Part shown: positions 36,348 to 43,720 of the stretch, piece by piece
How positions within the stretch are numbered: position 1 is the stretch's first letter
Layout: every line of letters starts with the position of its first letter
DNA from: CAWBQO01 sp963790965
GTDB taxonomy: Bacteria; Bacteroidota; Rhodothermia; Rhodothermales; DASSAV01
Direction: 5' to 3'
Assembly (NCBI GenBank): GCA_963790965.1
Contig: CAWBQO010000001.1
Span: forward strand, 1-64,000
DNA length: 64,000 nucleotides
The notes under the pieces: model-generated
What the model was told of the DNA's origin: nothing
Seen by the model: only the letters and a program-made list of their open reading frames with translations
Database searches by the model: none
Position numbers and translations under genes: made by a program

Positions 36348-37271
36348 TCATTCGCCGGTGTAGACCGGCGCCGGCTGTTCGAAGAAGGACTGCAGGATGT
36401 GATAGACCATCATGTAGTTCTTCTGCTGGAACGAGGCGTGCGATATGCCCTGCATCACGGTGAACTGCTTGGCCGGGTGCGGCAGTTCGGCAAAGAATTT
36501 CAGCAGGTCGTCCATCGCCGCGATACCGTCGTATTCGCCGCGCATCACGAGGACCGGCATGGTCAGCTTGACCGGATCGGTCAGCGGCAGGCGCGAACAC
36601 ATGTCCACGTAGGTCCCGGTGGGCATCGAATCGTCCAGCGCGAGGATGGCGTCGGCAAAGGCGTCCACCACATGCTCTTCTGCGGCGCCGGGGTGGTCGC
36701 GGTTGAAGATCGAATGCACGAAGGGCCGGTCGATCGGGCGCCGCTTCATCGCGCGAAATTCCTCGAGGCGCTTGCGGCGCTGCTCCAGCGTGGGCGCGCC
36801 CTCGCCAGTCCAGACAAAGGCGTCGAGCGCAATCCTTTCAATGCGGTCCGGGTGCCGCTCCGCAAAGGCAGCGGCCCGCAGCGCGCCCGAGGAAATGCCG
36901 TACACGTAGAATTTCTCGACGCCCGTCTCGCGCATGATGTAATCGGTCGCAGCGCTCAGGTCATCGGCGCCATCGGCAATGTTGGAGGTGATGTCACGGT
37001 TCTTGTCGGAGCGGCCGTAACCTTCCATGTCCACGCACCAGGTGTCGTAGCCCTGCGCCACGAACCAGTCCATCGCCGAGGAAAACGGCCGTCCCTCGAC
37101 CTGGAGATCGAAGGTCGGCTGCGAGGCCATCGAGGAACCGTGCGAGAACAGGACCGTTCCCTTCGGCTTGCCGCTCGGCACCTTCTTGTTCCACAGGAAG
37201 AGGTTCACGTCCCCCTTCTTCGTCCAGTGCTCGGTACCCTCGAAGGTCCGGGGCTCTACGTTCATGTCCAT
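36348..37271 (-). CDS. Alpha/beta hydrolase
   Basis: A 307-residue cytosolic alpha/beta hydrolase. The oxyanion region is TVLFSHGSSMASQPTFD, followed by DMEGYGRSDKNRDITSN. The nucleophile elbow is YGISSGALRAAAFAERHPD (Ser in G-I-S-S-G), the acid loop is PVLVMRGEYDGIAAMDDLLK, and the histidine lies in MQGISHASFQQKNYMM, so the Ser-Asp-His triad is complete. Start ATG 37271 (a second Met is two codons on). It resembles meta-cleavage or carboxylesterase-type hydrolases. It is divergent from the FadR-type gene and points towards tctC, with an operator-like site near its promoter. Confidence 0.87.
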   Translation of the reverse strand: MDMNVEPRTFEGTEHWTKKGDVNLFLWNKKVPSGKPKGTVLFSHGSSMASQPTFDLQVEGRPFSSAMDWFVAQGYDTWCVDMEGYGRSDKNRDITSNIADGADDLSAATDYIMRETGVEKFYVYGISSGALRAAAFAERHPDRIERIALDAFVWTGEGAPTLEQRRKRLEEFRAMKRRPIDRPFVHSIFNRDHPGAAEEHVVDAFADAILALDDSMPTGTYVDMCSRLPLTDPVKLTMPVLVMRGEYDGIAAMDDLLKFFAELPHPAKQFTVMQGISHASFQQKNYMMVYHILQSFFEQPAPVYTGE

Positions 37272-37367
37272 GTGCGTTCCTTTCTGCTGCTGACAGCAGG
37301 TCGCCCCTTCCGATCCCGGAAGGGACATTCCTCCATGCGGCGAAGTGGTGACATATTGGTGCGCAAC

Positions 37368-37377
37368 TGGTCAACCC
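37368..37377. promoter_or_regulatory. TGGTCAACCC operator-like site between hydrolase and regulator
   Basis: Near-palindromic TGGTCAACCC sits in the 201-bp divergent gap between the hydrolase and the FadR-type gene. It matches nine of ten bases of the site upstream of tctC (36266-36275), so one regulator could control all three transcripts. Confidence 0.45.
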
Positions 37378-37472
37378 TATAGACGTTTGGTTCGGAATGT
37401 TGCACAAATGGATGCAGGCGTCGCAACGATCCCAGCCCCTGCGACATGATTTTCAGGAACGGAGCGAGGACC

Positions 37473-38177
37473 ATGACAATCGCGCGGCCGCAAACGGCAC
37501 TGTCCGACAGTCTCGCCCCTGCCGACCCCAGCTCGTCGCAGATCGTGGACGAGGCGCTGAGCGCGCTGCTCCTCAGCCCCGGCATGGGCCCCGGCAGCAA
37601 GCTGCCGACCGAGCGCGTTCTGTCCGAGCAGTTGAAGGTCCCGCGCAGCGCGGTGCGCAACAGTTTGGCCCGGCTGGAGGCGAGTGGCAGGGTCGTGCGC
37701 AAGATGGGCAGCGGGACCTATGTGGCCAAGGCGCCGGAGCGGCCGTCCGGCAGCGACGATGCCAGCCCGCAGGAGATCATGCAGACCCGGCTGCTGGTCG
37801 AACCGATACTGGCCGATCTGATCGTGGCGAATGCGAATGCCTCCGACATGGAAAAGATCCGAGTGGCGATGAAGACGGCCGAAGCCTCCACCAGTTTCGC
37901 CGAGTTCGAGATCTGGGACGCCCGCTTCCATCAGGCGATCGCGGATGCCACGCAGAACCGTCTGATGATCCGTGTCTACGCCACGATCACCACCTCCCGC
38001 GACCTTGCGGAATGGGGCGAGATGAAGCGCCAGAGCATCACAGAGGCACGCCGCCTCGCCTACACCCGCGAGCACGAGAAGATCTTTGCCGCGCTGAAAT
38101 CGCGTAACGCGCCCGCCGCCCGCGAGGCGATCAGCGCACATCTTCTCACGGTCCGGCACAACCTGCTGGGTGTGTGA
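37473..38177 (+). CDS. FadR-subfamily GntR transcriptional regulator
   Basis: A 234-residue regulator. An N-terminal GntR winged helix (about residues 25-85) has PGSKLPTERVLSEQLKVPRS, AVRNSLARLEASGRVV and GSGTYVA. It is followed by an all-helical FCD domain with TRLLVEPILADLIVANAN, FEIWDARFHQAIADATQNRL and a late AREAISAHLLTVRHNLL, whose D and H residues usually bind a metal and a carboxylate ligand. Start ATG 37473 has CGGAGCGAGG upstream; a longer in-frame start at 37446 lacks a ribosome site. It is likely the regulator of the TctCBA-FAH-hydrolase set, which would fit an organic-acid effector. Confidence 0.88.
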   Translation: MTIARPQTALSDSLAPADPSSSQIVDEALSALLLSPGMGPGSKLPTERVLSEQLKVPRSAVRNSLARLEASGRVVRKMGSGTYVAKAPERPSGSDDASPQEIMQTRLLVEPILADLIVANANASDMEKIRVAMKTAEASTSFAEFEIWDARFHQAIADATQNRLMIRVYATITTSRDLAEWGEMKRQSITEARRLAYTREHEKIFAALKSRNAPAAREAISAHLLTVRHNLLGV

Positions 38178-38186
38178 CGCGGCAAC

Positions 38187-38930
38187 ATGAGCGGGATCTT
38201 CATACTGGCCTTCGCGCTGCTGGCGGGCGTCACGTCCTTCATCGCCGGTGTCTTCGGCATGGCGGGCGGCATGTTGCTGATGGGCGGACTGCTGCTCATG
38301 GTCTCGGTGCCCGACGCGATGATCCTGCACGGCATAACGCAGATGACGTCGAACGGCTGGCGCTCGTTTCTCTGGCGGCGCTACATCCTCTGGCCGATCG
38401 TGCTGCGCTATTGTGCGGGCCTGCTGCTGTCGGGGCTGGTGTTCTTCAGCTTCGTCTTGGTGCCGGACAAGCGGATTGTCATGATCATTCTCGGCCTCAT
38501 ACCGTTTGTCGGCCGCATGGTGCCCGCCGACCTGCTGCCACAGGCGACAAGGCGCGGCGGCGCGGAGCTTTGCGGTCTGATCTGCACCTCGCTGCAATTC
38601 CTCTCGGGGGTTTCCGGACCGATGCTCGACATGTTCTTCGTGCGCACCGCGCTGGACCGCCGCGCCGTCGTCGCGACCAAGGCCGCCTGCCAGGTCGCGA
38701 CCCATCTGGCCAAGCTGCTGTATTTCGGTGCGTTGGTCGGCGGCATGTCCGGCGCCGCGCTGGACCCGCTCGTCGTCGGATTGGCGATCGGCATGGCCAT
38801 TCTGGGCACGACGGCCGCGCGTCAGATCCTCGACCGCCTGAGCGACAACGATTTCCGCCGCTACACCTGGCAACTGGTGCAATGCATCGGCGCGGTCTAC
38901 CTGGTCAGAGGGATCGCCGGCTACTTCTAG
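38187..38930 (+). CDS. TauE/SafE family membrane protein
   Basis: A 247-residue membrane protein with about eight TM segments. The duplicated TauE/SafE pattern starts with SFIAGVFGMAGGMLLMGGLL and is repeated at GLICTSLQFLSGVSGPMLDM. These proteins are thought to export or import sulfonate, sulfite or organic anions. It is 9 bases downstream of the FadR-type gene and co-directional, so it probably belongs to the same unit and may handle a product of the pathway. Confidence 0.87.
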   Translation: MSGIFILAFALLAGVTSFIAGVFGMAGGMLLMGGLLLMVSVPDAMILHGITQMTSNGWRSFLWRRYILWPIVLRYCAGLLLSGLVFFSFVLVPDKRIVMIILGLIPFVGRMVPADLLPQATRRGGAELCGLICTSLQFLSGVSGPMLDMFFVRTALDRRAVVATKAACQVATHLAKLLYFGALVGGMSGAALDPLVVGLAIGMAILGTTAARQILDRLSDNDFRRYTWQLVQCIGAVYLVRGIAGYF

Positions 38931-38978
38931 CGACGCTGCCGGGGATACTGCGCCACGCGCCGCCGGACTGCGTATGGC

Positions 38979-39688
38979 TCATCTTGCCGTTCGGGTGCGG
39001 TGCGGCAGGTTACCCGCGCGAGCCAAATAGTCGCCGAAGGATGCGCCGAGCGAGCGTGTGAAGATGCAGCAGAGCCAGAAGGCGCACATCCCCCCGAGCC
39101 CGGTCGCGAAACAGCCGATCGATAGCGAAGCGATGATCGGGCCGAACGGGATTCCGGTGGCGGCAAACCCGAGGCCGCAGGATCCGGAGACCTGGCGGCC
39201 GACCGCCGTTTCCATAGCAAAGGCGAAAAGGTTCGCCAGTCAGCAGAACGCCTCGCGACGGAAGGTAAAGACCTCGTGGGTGGAGAGCGGCCGGTCGACA
39301 GGGAACCAGGCGACTGAGTTGCCGCGAAAGCCAGCGTGAATCCGTTGGTACAGTCAATTCATGGTTTGCCGGTCGCTTCCGTCATGTTGTCGGTGATCAG
39401 CGTGCCGACGACCGAAATCGGCACGAACGCGATCCGGTGAATTGCGGGAACATCGCCGCGTTTCCGGAACTGCCAGCCCATCGCCGCGACGAGGACGGCT
39501 CTCATCAGCACCGGGGTCGCGCCAAGGCCGAGGCCGTGGTTGACGGCCAGGAAATCCGCAGTCGTCTCGCCCATGGTCACGGCCATCAGCTTGATCAGGC
39601 AGAAGCCGTGCGTCACGTCGGAACCGCGGTCGATGCCCGCGCGCCGTGGCAGCGGACTGTCCAGATCCGCGAAGGTCGCGTCGCTCAT
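38979..39688 (-). pseudogene. COG4705 membrane-anchored protein, broken
   Basis: From ATG 39688 the frame reads an N-terminal repeat of the COG4705 family (CLIKLMAVTMGETTADFLAV, NHGLGLGATPVLMRAV, SVVGTLITDNMTEATGKP) and stops at 39359. Other frames continue with TFRREAFCWLANLFAFAMET, CGLGFAATGIPFGPIIASLS and CIFTRSLGASFGDYLARAGN to 38979. The family has four internal repeats, each with G(E/T)xxxD in a membrane helix. At least two frame changes and a stop break it, and several of its helix motifs are altered (METAVGRQ for GTAAGDL), so it looks truly decayed. It is the last clear alphaproteobacterial gene before the junction. Confidence 0.8.
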
Positions 39689-39890
39689 GATCCTGTATCT
39701 GAACTGCTTCTGCGGAGGCGGTCTGCGCCGTCGGGGCGATGAACACCTTCGCCCAGAGCAAAGCCCCCGGCCGGTACGGCGACAAGGACCACCGACAGCG
39801 TGCGGAACGGAAGGGGAGAGGGGATGAAGAGCGCCGTCCGGCGAGGGTCGATGTGATCGTCGGGCACACAACAGGCAAGCCCGGATAAAG

Positions 39891-40916
39891 CTACCGCAGG
39901 CGCAGGACGGCCGCCGGGGACGTCTTGGCCGAGGGCTGTCGTGACTGTTGCGACGAGGCCGAGGCGGCCGAAAGGTCGAGGCGCGCGACCTGCGTCGCTC
40001 CGTTCCGCAGAAGGCCCGGTATGGCGCAATCCTGCGATACCGGACCGTCCGGCCCTGCGGCATCGGCTGCCGGCACGCCGCTTTCGTCCCGGCCGCATGT
40101 CGCGACAAAGACCCGCAACCCTTCGGCCGTCACATACTCCGTCCGCCAGAACCGCACTTGCGCAGCTTCGCGCGACCCGCTGTCCTGCTCCACCGGACGG
40201 TTGCCGAAGGCCAGTGCGTTCGGCTGTACCGAGAGCATGAACGGCTCGCCCCGATGCTCGCTGATGAAGCCTAGCGCATGATCGGTGATGATGTCTGTCG
40301 TGAAGCCCTTGAAAGCCTTTGGCTCGCCGTCTTCTTCAAGTATAGGATCCGTGGGACTCGTGCCACCGTCGCGAAAACCGAAGAACTCGTCATAGCCGGT
40401 CCGGGTCGGATGGAACTGGTCGAGCATGCCGAGGTGCCACTTTCCAAAGAGTCCCGTGGCGTAGCCTGCCGCATCGAGCACCTCCGTCCATGTGACCGTT
40501 GACGGGTCGAGACCGAGGTCGGGTTCGAGGGGATGGAGCAGGTGCGGTGCCTCCCAGGTCGCATTGATCCAGTCGGTGATGCCCAGTTCGGTCGAATAGC
40601 GGCTCGTCATCAGCTCGGCGCGGGCGGGACTGCAGACGGGCGTAGCGACGAAAGCGTTGGGAAGCCGGGCACCCTCGCGGGCGATGCGATCCATGTTGGG
40701 CGTGGCGATCTGCTCGTTGCCGGAGGTGCCCCAAGCCCAGGCGGCGTGGTCGTCGGCGAGGATGAAGACGATGTTCGGCCACGTCTTCGCCGATTCGGGC
40801 ACCGCCCCCGAGCATCCGCCGAGAACTCCGGCGAATGCGAGCAGCAAACCCGAGTTCTTTATGAAGGCACGTATCACGATGTTGGTGCAAGGTTTACGGG
40901 TTGGCGATGTCCGCAC
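39891..40916 (-). CDS. Truncated sulfatase fused in frame to an unrelated tail (hybrid ORF)
   Basis: From ATG 40916 the protein has a lipoprotein leader (LLLAFAGVLGGCSG), then the sulfatase N-terminus: WPNIVFILADDHAAWAWG with metal-binding DD, ATPVCSPARAELMTSR with the formylglycine site C-S-P-A-R, and GKWHLGML. It stops being a sulfatase after EHRGEPFMLSV, about half the usual ~480 residues, so the second half of the active site is missing. About 110 more residues follow in frame (ALAFGNRPVEQDSGSREAAQ to the stop), with G/C-rich third positions like the alphaproteobacterial genes and a VRFWRTEYVTAEGLRVFVAT core I cannot place. The change falls at about 40215-40240. The hybrid should have no sulfatase activity. 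Confidence 0.8.
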   Translation of the reverse strand: MRTSPTRKPCTNIVIRAFIKNSGLLLAFAGVLGGCSGAVPESAKTWPNIVFILADDHAAWAWGTSGNEQIATPNMDRIAREGARLPNAFVATPVCSPARAELMTSRYSTELGITDWINATWEAPHLLHPLEPDLGLDPSTVTWTEVLDAAGYATGLFGKWHLGMLDQFHPTRTGYDEFFGFRDGGTSPTDPILEEDGEPKAFKGFTTDIITDHALGFISEHRGEPFMLSVQPNALAFGNRPVEQDSGSREAAQVRFWRTEYVTAEGLRVFVATCGRDESGVPAADAAGPDGPVSQDCAIPGLLRNGATQVARLDLSAASASSQQSRQPSAKTSPAAVLRLR

Positions 40917-40953
40917 GCGCGGGCAGCCGGTCCGGTCGGCAGGCGGCTAGGCT

Positions 40954-42489
40954 TCACGGTGCGACGGAAGCGCCGTCCCACGGGACCGCGCGGGTCCATG
41001 GGTCGCCAATTTCCTTGAGTCGCTGCATAAGCTGCTTTTCAAGCCCGGCGACGAGTTCCGGATGTGCCCCGGCAATGTTTTCCATCTGGTAGGGATCGGC
41101 GACGTTGTCGTAGAGCACATAGCGAGAGTCGCGACTACTGCCTCGGACAATGACGAAGGTGTAGCGGTCCGTGCGCAGGCCTCTGGCACCCTGCTGCTGC
41201 AGTTCTGGCTGCGCGGTGGTGTTCAGGTAGAGTGCGGCATCGGGGCGCTCGGCCTTTTTGCCGCGGAAGATGGGCGAGAAGTCGCGGCCCTCTACCTGCG
41301 GGGGCACCTTGTCGCCGAGGCCCATCAGGCTGAGGAGCGTCGGCATCATGTCCGGCACGCTCAGCAGCAAGTCGTCTCTGCCCGTGGGCACCTCACCAGG
41401 CCAGCGGACGATAAACGGGATGCCGATCGATTCCTCATACCAGGTCGTCTTCTGCATCATGCCATGGCTGCCCATCATCTCGCCGTGGTCGGACGTGAAC
41501 ACGACGATGGTTTCCTCGGCCTGGCCGGCTTCGTTCAGGCAGTCGAGGATCCGGCCGAACTGCTCGTCGACGCCCGTCACCGCGGCGAAGTAGTCGTTGA
41601 CGCTGCGCCGCGCCTCGGCGGATCGGCTGCTTTCCAGATCCACGTTCGGGCGAACGAGCAGGTCCTCCGGGGTCTTATCGGCATAGCGTTCGCGATACCG
41701 CTCCGGCACCTCGTTGTAGGGCGGATGCGGCGGGTTCATCGCTACGAAGAGCGCAAACGGTGCGTCGGGCCTACGCCGCGCATCCTCATTCCGGATGAAC
41801 GAACAGGCGACGTCGGCTTCGTGCTCGGGCGACCAGGCATCGACTTCCGTCATCTCGTCTTTTGCCGCATCGGCCGTCCAGTAATGCGGGTTCAAATGGG
41901 CGTCATAGGCACCGTAGGCGTACCAGAAGTCGAACCCGTGCCGGCGCTCCGGCGGCGTGAAGTGGTCCCAGACGAAGCCGTCCCAGGGACGCGGCTCTTC
42001 GACATACGGCTCGCGGGGGCTGTCGAGGTGCCACTTGCCGATGTATCCCGTGCTGTAGCCGGCATCGTGAAGCACGTCCGAAAACGTGCGGGCATCGGCG
42101 CTCAGTTCGATACCATACTGCGCCGACGAGGAGTTCGTGTTGGTGAGGACGCCGTTGGAGAACGGATACTGGCCGGTCATGAGCATCGCACGCATGGGAC
42201 TGCACACCGGCCGGTTGCTAATGGCCTGGGTGAACAGCAGTCCCTCGCTCGCGAAACGATCCAGGCGGGGCGTTTGGACCGGATCTTCGTCCATAACTCC
42301 GACCGCCTGCCGCCGGTATTCGTCGGGAAAGACAAAGAGCAGGTTCGGTGGCGCTCGATGTGTCGTCGGTACGCCGCTGCAGGAAAGCCCCGCACACACG
42401 ATCAAGAGCGCACCCCCACGGATGGCGGCGGCGCGAATGCGAATCCTTACAGGCGGTGAGGATGGATTCATAGGGTAAAGAAGGATCAA
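40954..42489 (-). CDS. Sulfatase (family S1), lipoprotein
   Basis: A complete S1 sulfatase of 511 residues (505 if it starts at the Met codon at 42471). The leader ends at a lipobox (IVCAGLSCSG). Then come NLLFVFPDEYRRQAVG, the formylglycine motif RPVCSPMRAMLMTGQY (C-S-P-M-R), YIGKWHLDS and the metal site VFTSDHGEMMGSHGMM, then VEGRDFSPIFRG near the end. Such enzymes remove sulfate esters from glycans at the outer membrane or in the periplasm, after conversion of Cys to formylglycine. It is the eleventh of twelve same-strand PUL genes. Family sub-group and linkage cannot be told from this reading. Confidence 0.92.
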   Translation of the reverse strand: MILLYPMNPSSPPVRIRIRAAAIRGGALLIVCAGLSCSGVPTTHRAPPNLLFVFPDEYRRQAVGVMDEDPVQTPRLDRFASEGLLFTQAISNRPVCSPMRAMLMTGQYPFSNGVLTNTNSSSAQYGIELSADARTFSDVLHDAGYSTGYIGKWHLDSPREPYVEEPRPWDGFVWDHFTPPERRHGFDFWYAYGAYDAHLNPHYWTADAAKDEMTEVDAWSPEHEADVACSFIRNEDARRRPDAPFALFVAMNPPHPPYNEVPERYRERYADKTPEDLLVRPNVDLESSRSAEARRSVNDYFAAVTGVDEQFGRILDCLNEAGQAEETIVVFTSDHGEMMGSHGMMQKTTWYEESIGIPFIVRWPGEVPTGRDDLLLSVPDMMPTLLSLMGLGDKVPPQVEGRDFSPIFRGKKAERPDAALYLNTTAQPELQQQGARGLRTDRYTFVIVRGSSRDSRYVLYDNVADPYQMENIAGAHPELVAGLEKQLMQRLKEIGDPWTRAVPWDGASVAP

Positions 42490-42632
42490 CGCTGCCCGAG
42501 CTGTCGACCGCGCGCGGGACGGTCAGCGCACGCAGAGGGCGCAACGACGATGGACAGGGGCCCGCACCCGGGCGGGTCGGATGCCCGTGAGCGACGGCCG
42601 TCCAACCGCCCGGTGTGGAATGAGGGAACGCT

Positions 42633-43673
42633 TCAGTTCGAAGGGTCGGCGTCGAAAGCGCTCAGGTCCCAGGCGTCCTCCCATTCGATGGCAAGCCGGT
42701 CGCCGTCGAAACGAACGGGTAGCCAGAGGTAGCGGCTATCGCGGAGGTTTCCGGGATTCCACTGGTCCGCCATGAAGATGAACGCGTCGTCTCGCCCTTG
42801 AACCGGCAGCACATGCGTGGACTGCCCGCCGAATGTTGAATCGGCACCGGGGCCGCGAAGGGGGTTACCCTGCTCCTCCCACGGTCCCCAGATGGAGGGC
42901 GCGGTGTGATAGACGGCCTCGTTGGGCCGCCAGCCGGTTGCGGCGCTGGTAATGAGATAATAGGTGCCGTTGCGCTTAAAGACGGCCGGGGCCTCGCGGT
43001 GCTTGCTGAAGAGCATGGAATCCTGCGCGGTCGGCGTGAGGTAGTCACCGCTCAAACGGCTCGCACGAAGGTCGTAGTTCTCTCGCGAGGAGTAGATGTG
43101 GTAAGCCGTTCCGTCGTCGTCTTTGAAGAGCGTCATGTCGCGGGACATATTGCCGTTGGGGCGGAAGCTGCCGACAAAGCGGTACGGCCCCGTGACGTTG
43201 TCGCTCACGGCCACGGCGGCGCGGGCGGCGCGGTAGCCCTGGCTCTTGAGTTCGAGGTGAAACCACATCACGTACTTCCCGGTGCTGTCGTTGTAGATCA
43301 CCTTCGGACGCTCCATGATGGCACCGCGAGCGAGGTCGTGGTTCGGGTCATCGTCGACCGGCGTGAGGGCCAGTCCTTCGCGCTTCCAGTCGTAGAGGTT
43401 CTTGGACGAGTAGACGGCCACGCCCTCGGACGCGTGCTCTGCGCGCTGCTCTCCGAACCAGTAGTAGACCCCGTCTTCATATAGGATGCCGGGGCCGTGC
43501 GCGTTGATGTGCTCGCCGTCGTCGGCAAGCCACGGCCGGCCGGGGAGAAACGTGCCGTCCTCTGCAGCGCCCTCTGGCACCGCAGGTTCGGCGCTCCCGC
43601 ACCCGCCAAGCATGAGGGGCGCTGCCAGGAACGCCAGGAGAGAAGCGCCTCGAATGAATACGGATCGGATCAT
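42633..43673 (-). CDS. GH43-family glycosidase (exo-beta-1,3-galactanase-like), lipoprotein
   Basis: A 346-residue five-bladed propeller enzyme with a lipoprotein leader (APLMLGGCGS). The first blade reads EHINAHGPGILYEDGVYYWF with GEQR, the pattern of GH43 subfamilies 24 and 34, in which the usual Asp base is replaced (INAHG). Further landmarks are AIMERPKVIYNDSTGKYVMW, NGNMSRDMTLFKDDDGTAYH and KHREAPAVFKRNGTYYLITS, whose E is the probable acid. Characterised members of GH43_24 release galactose from beta-1,3-galactan, the backbone of arabinogalactan. This points to a galactan-type substrate for the PUL. Confidence 0.85.
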   Translation of the reverse strand: MIRSVFIRGASLLAFLAAPLMLGGCGSAEPAVPEGAAEDGTFLPGRPWLADDGEHINAHGPGILYEDGVYYWFGEQRAEHASEGVAVYSSKNLYDWKREGLALTPVDDDPNHDLARGAIMERPKVIYNDSTGKYVMWFHLELKSQGYRAARAAVAVSDNVTGPYRFVGSFRPNGNMSRDMTLFKDDDGTAYHIYSSRENYDLRASRLSGDYLTPTAQDSMLFSKHREAPAVFKRNGTYYLITSAATGWRPNEAVYHTAPSIWGPWEEQGNPLRGPGADSTFGGQSTHVLPVQGRDDAFIFMADQWNPGNLRDSRYLWLPVRFDGDRLAIEWEDAWDLSAFDADPSN

Positions 43674-43720
43674 TTCGGTAGATCTGTAGCTGCGTTTATG
43701 AACGTTGTGAAGGACGATGG

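Noticed and set aside
40200..40222. Integrase, tRNA or IS at the phylum junction
   Set aside because: I looked on both sides for transposase motifs, direct repeats and tRNA-like ends and found none.
39891..40222. Naming the foreign tail an LssY C-terminal domain
   Set aside because: VRFWRTEY..RVFVAT loosely resembles that family, but the match is too short and uncertain to use as a call.
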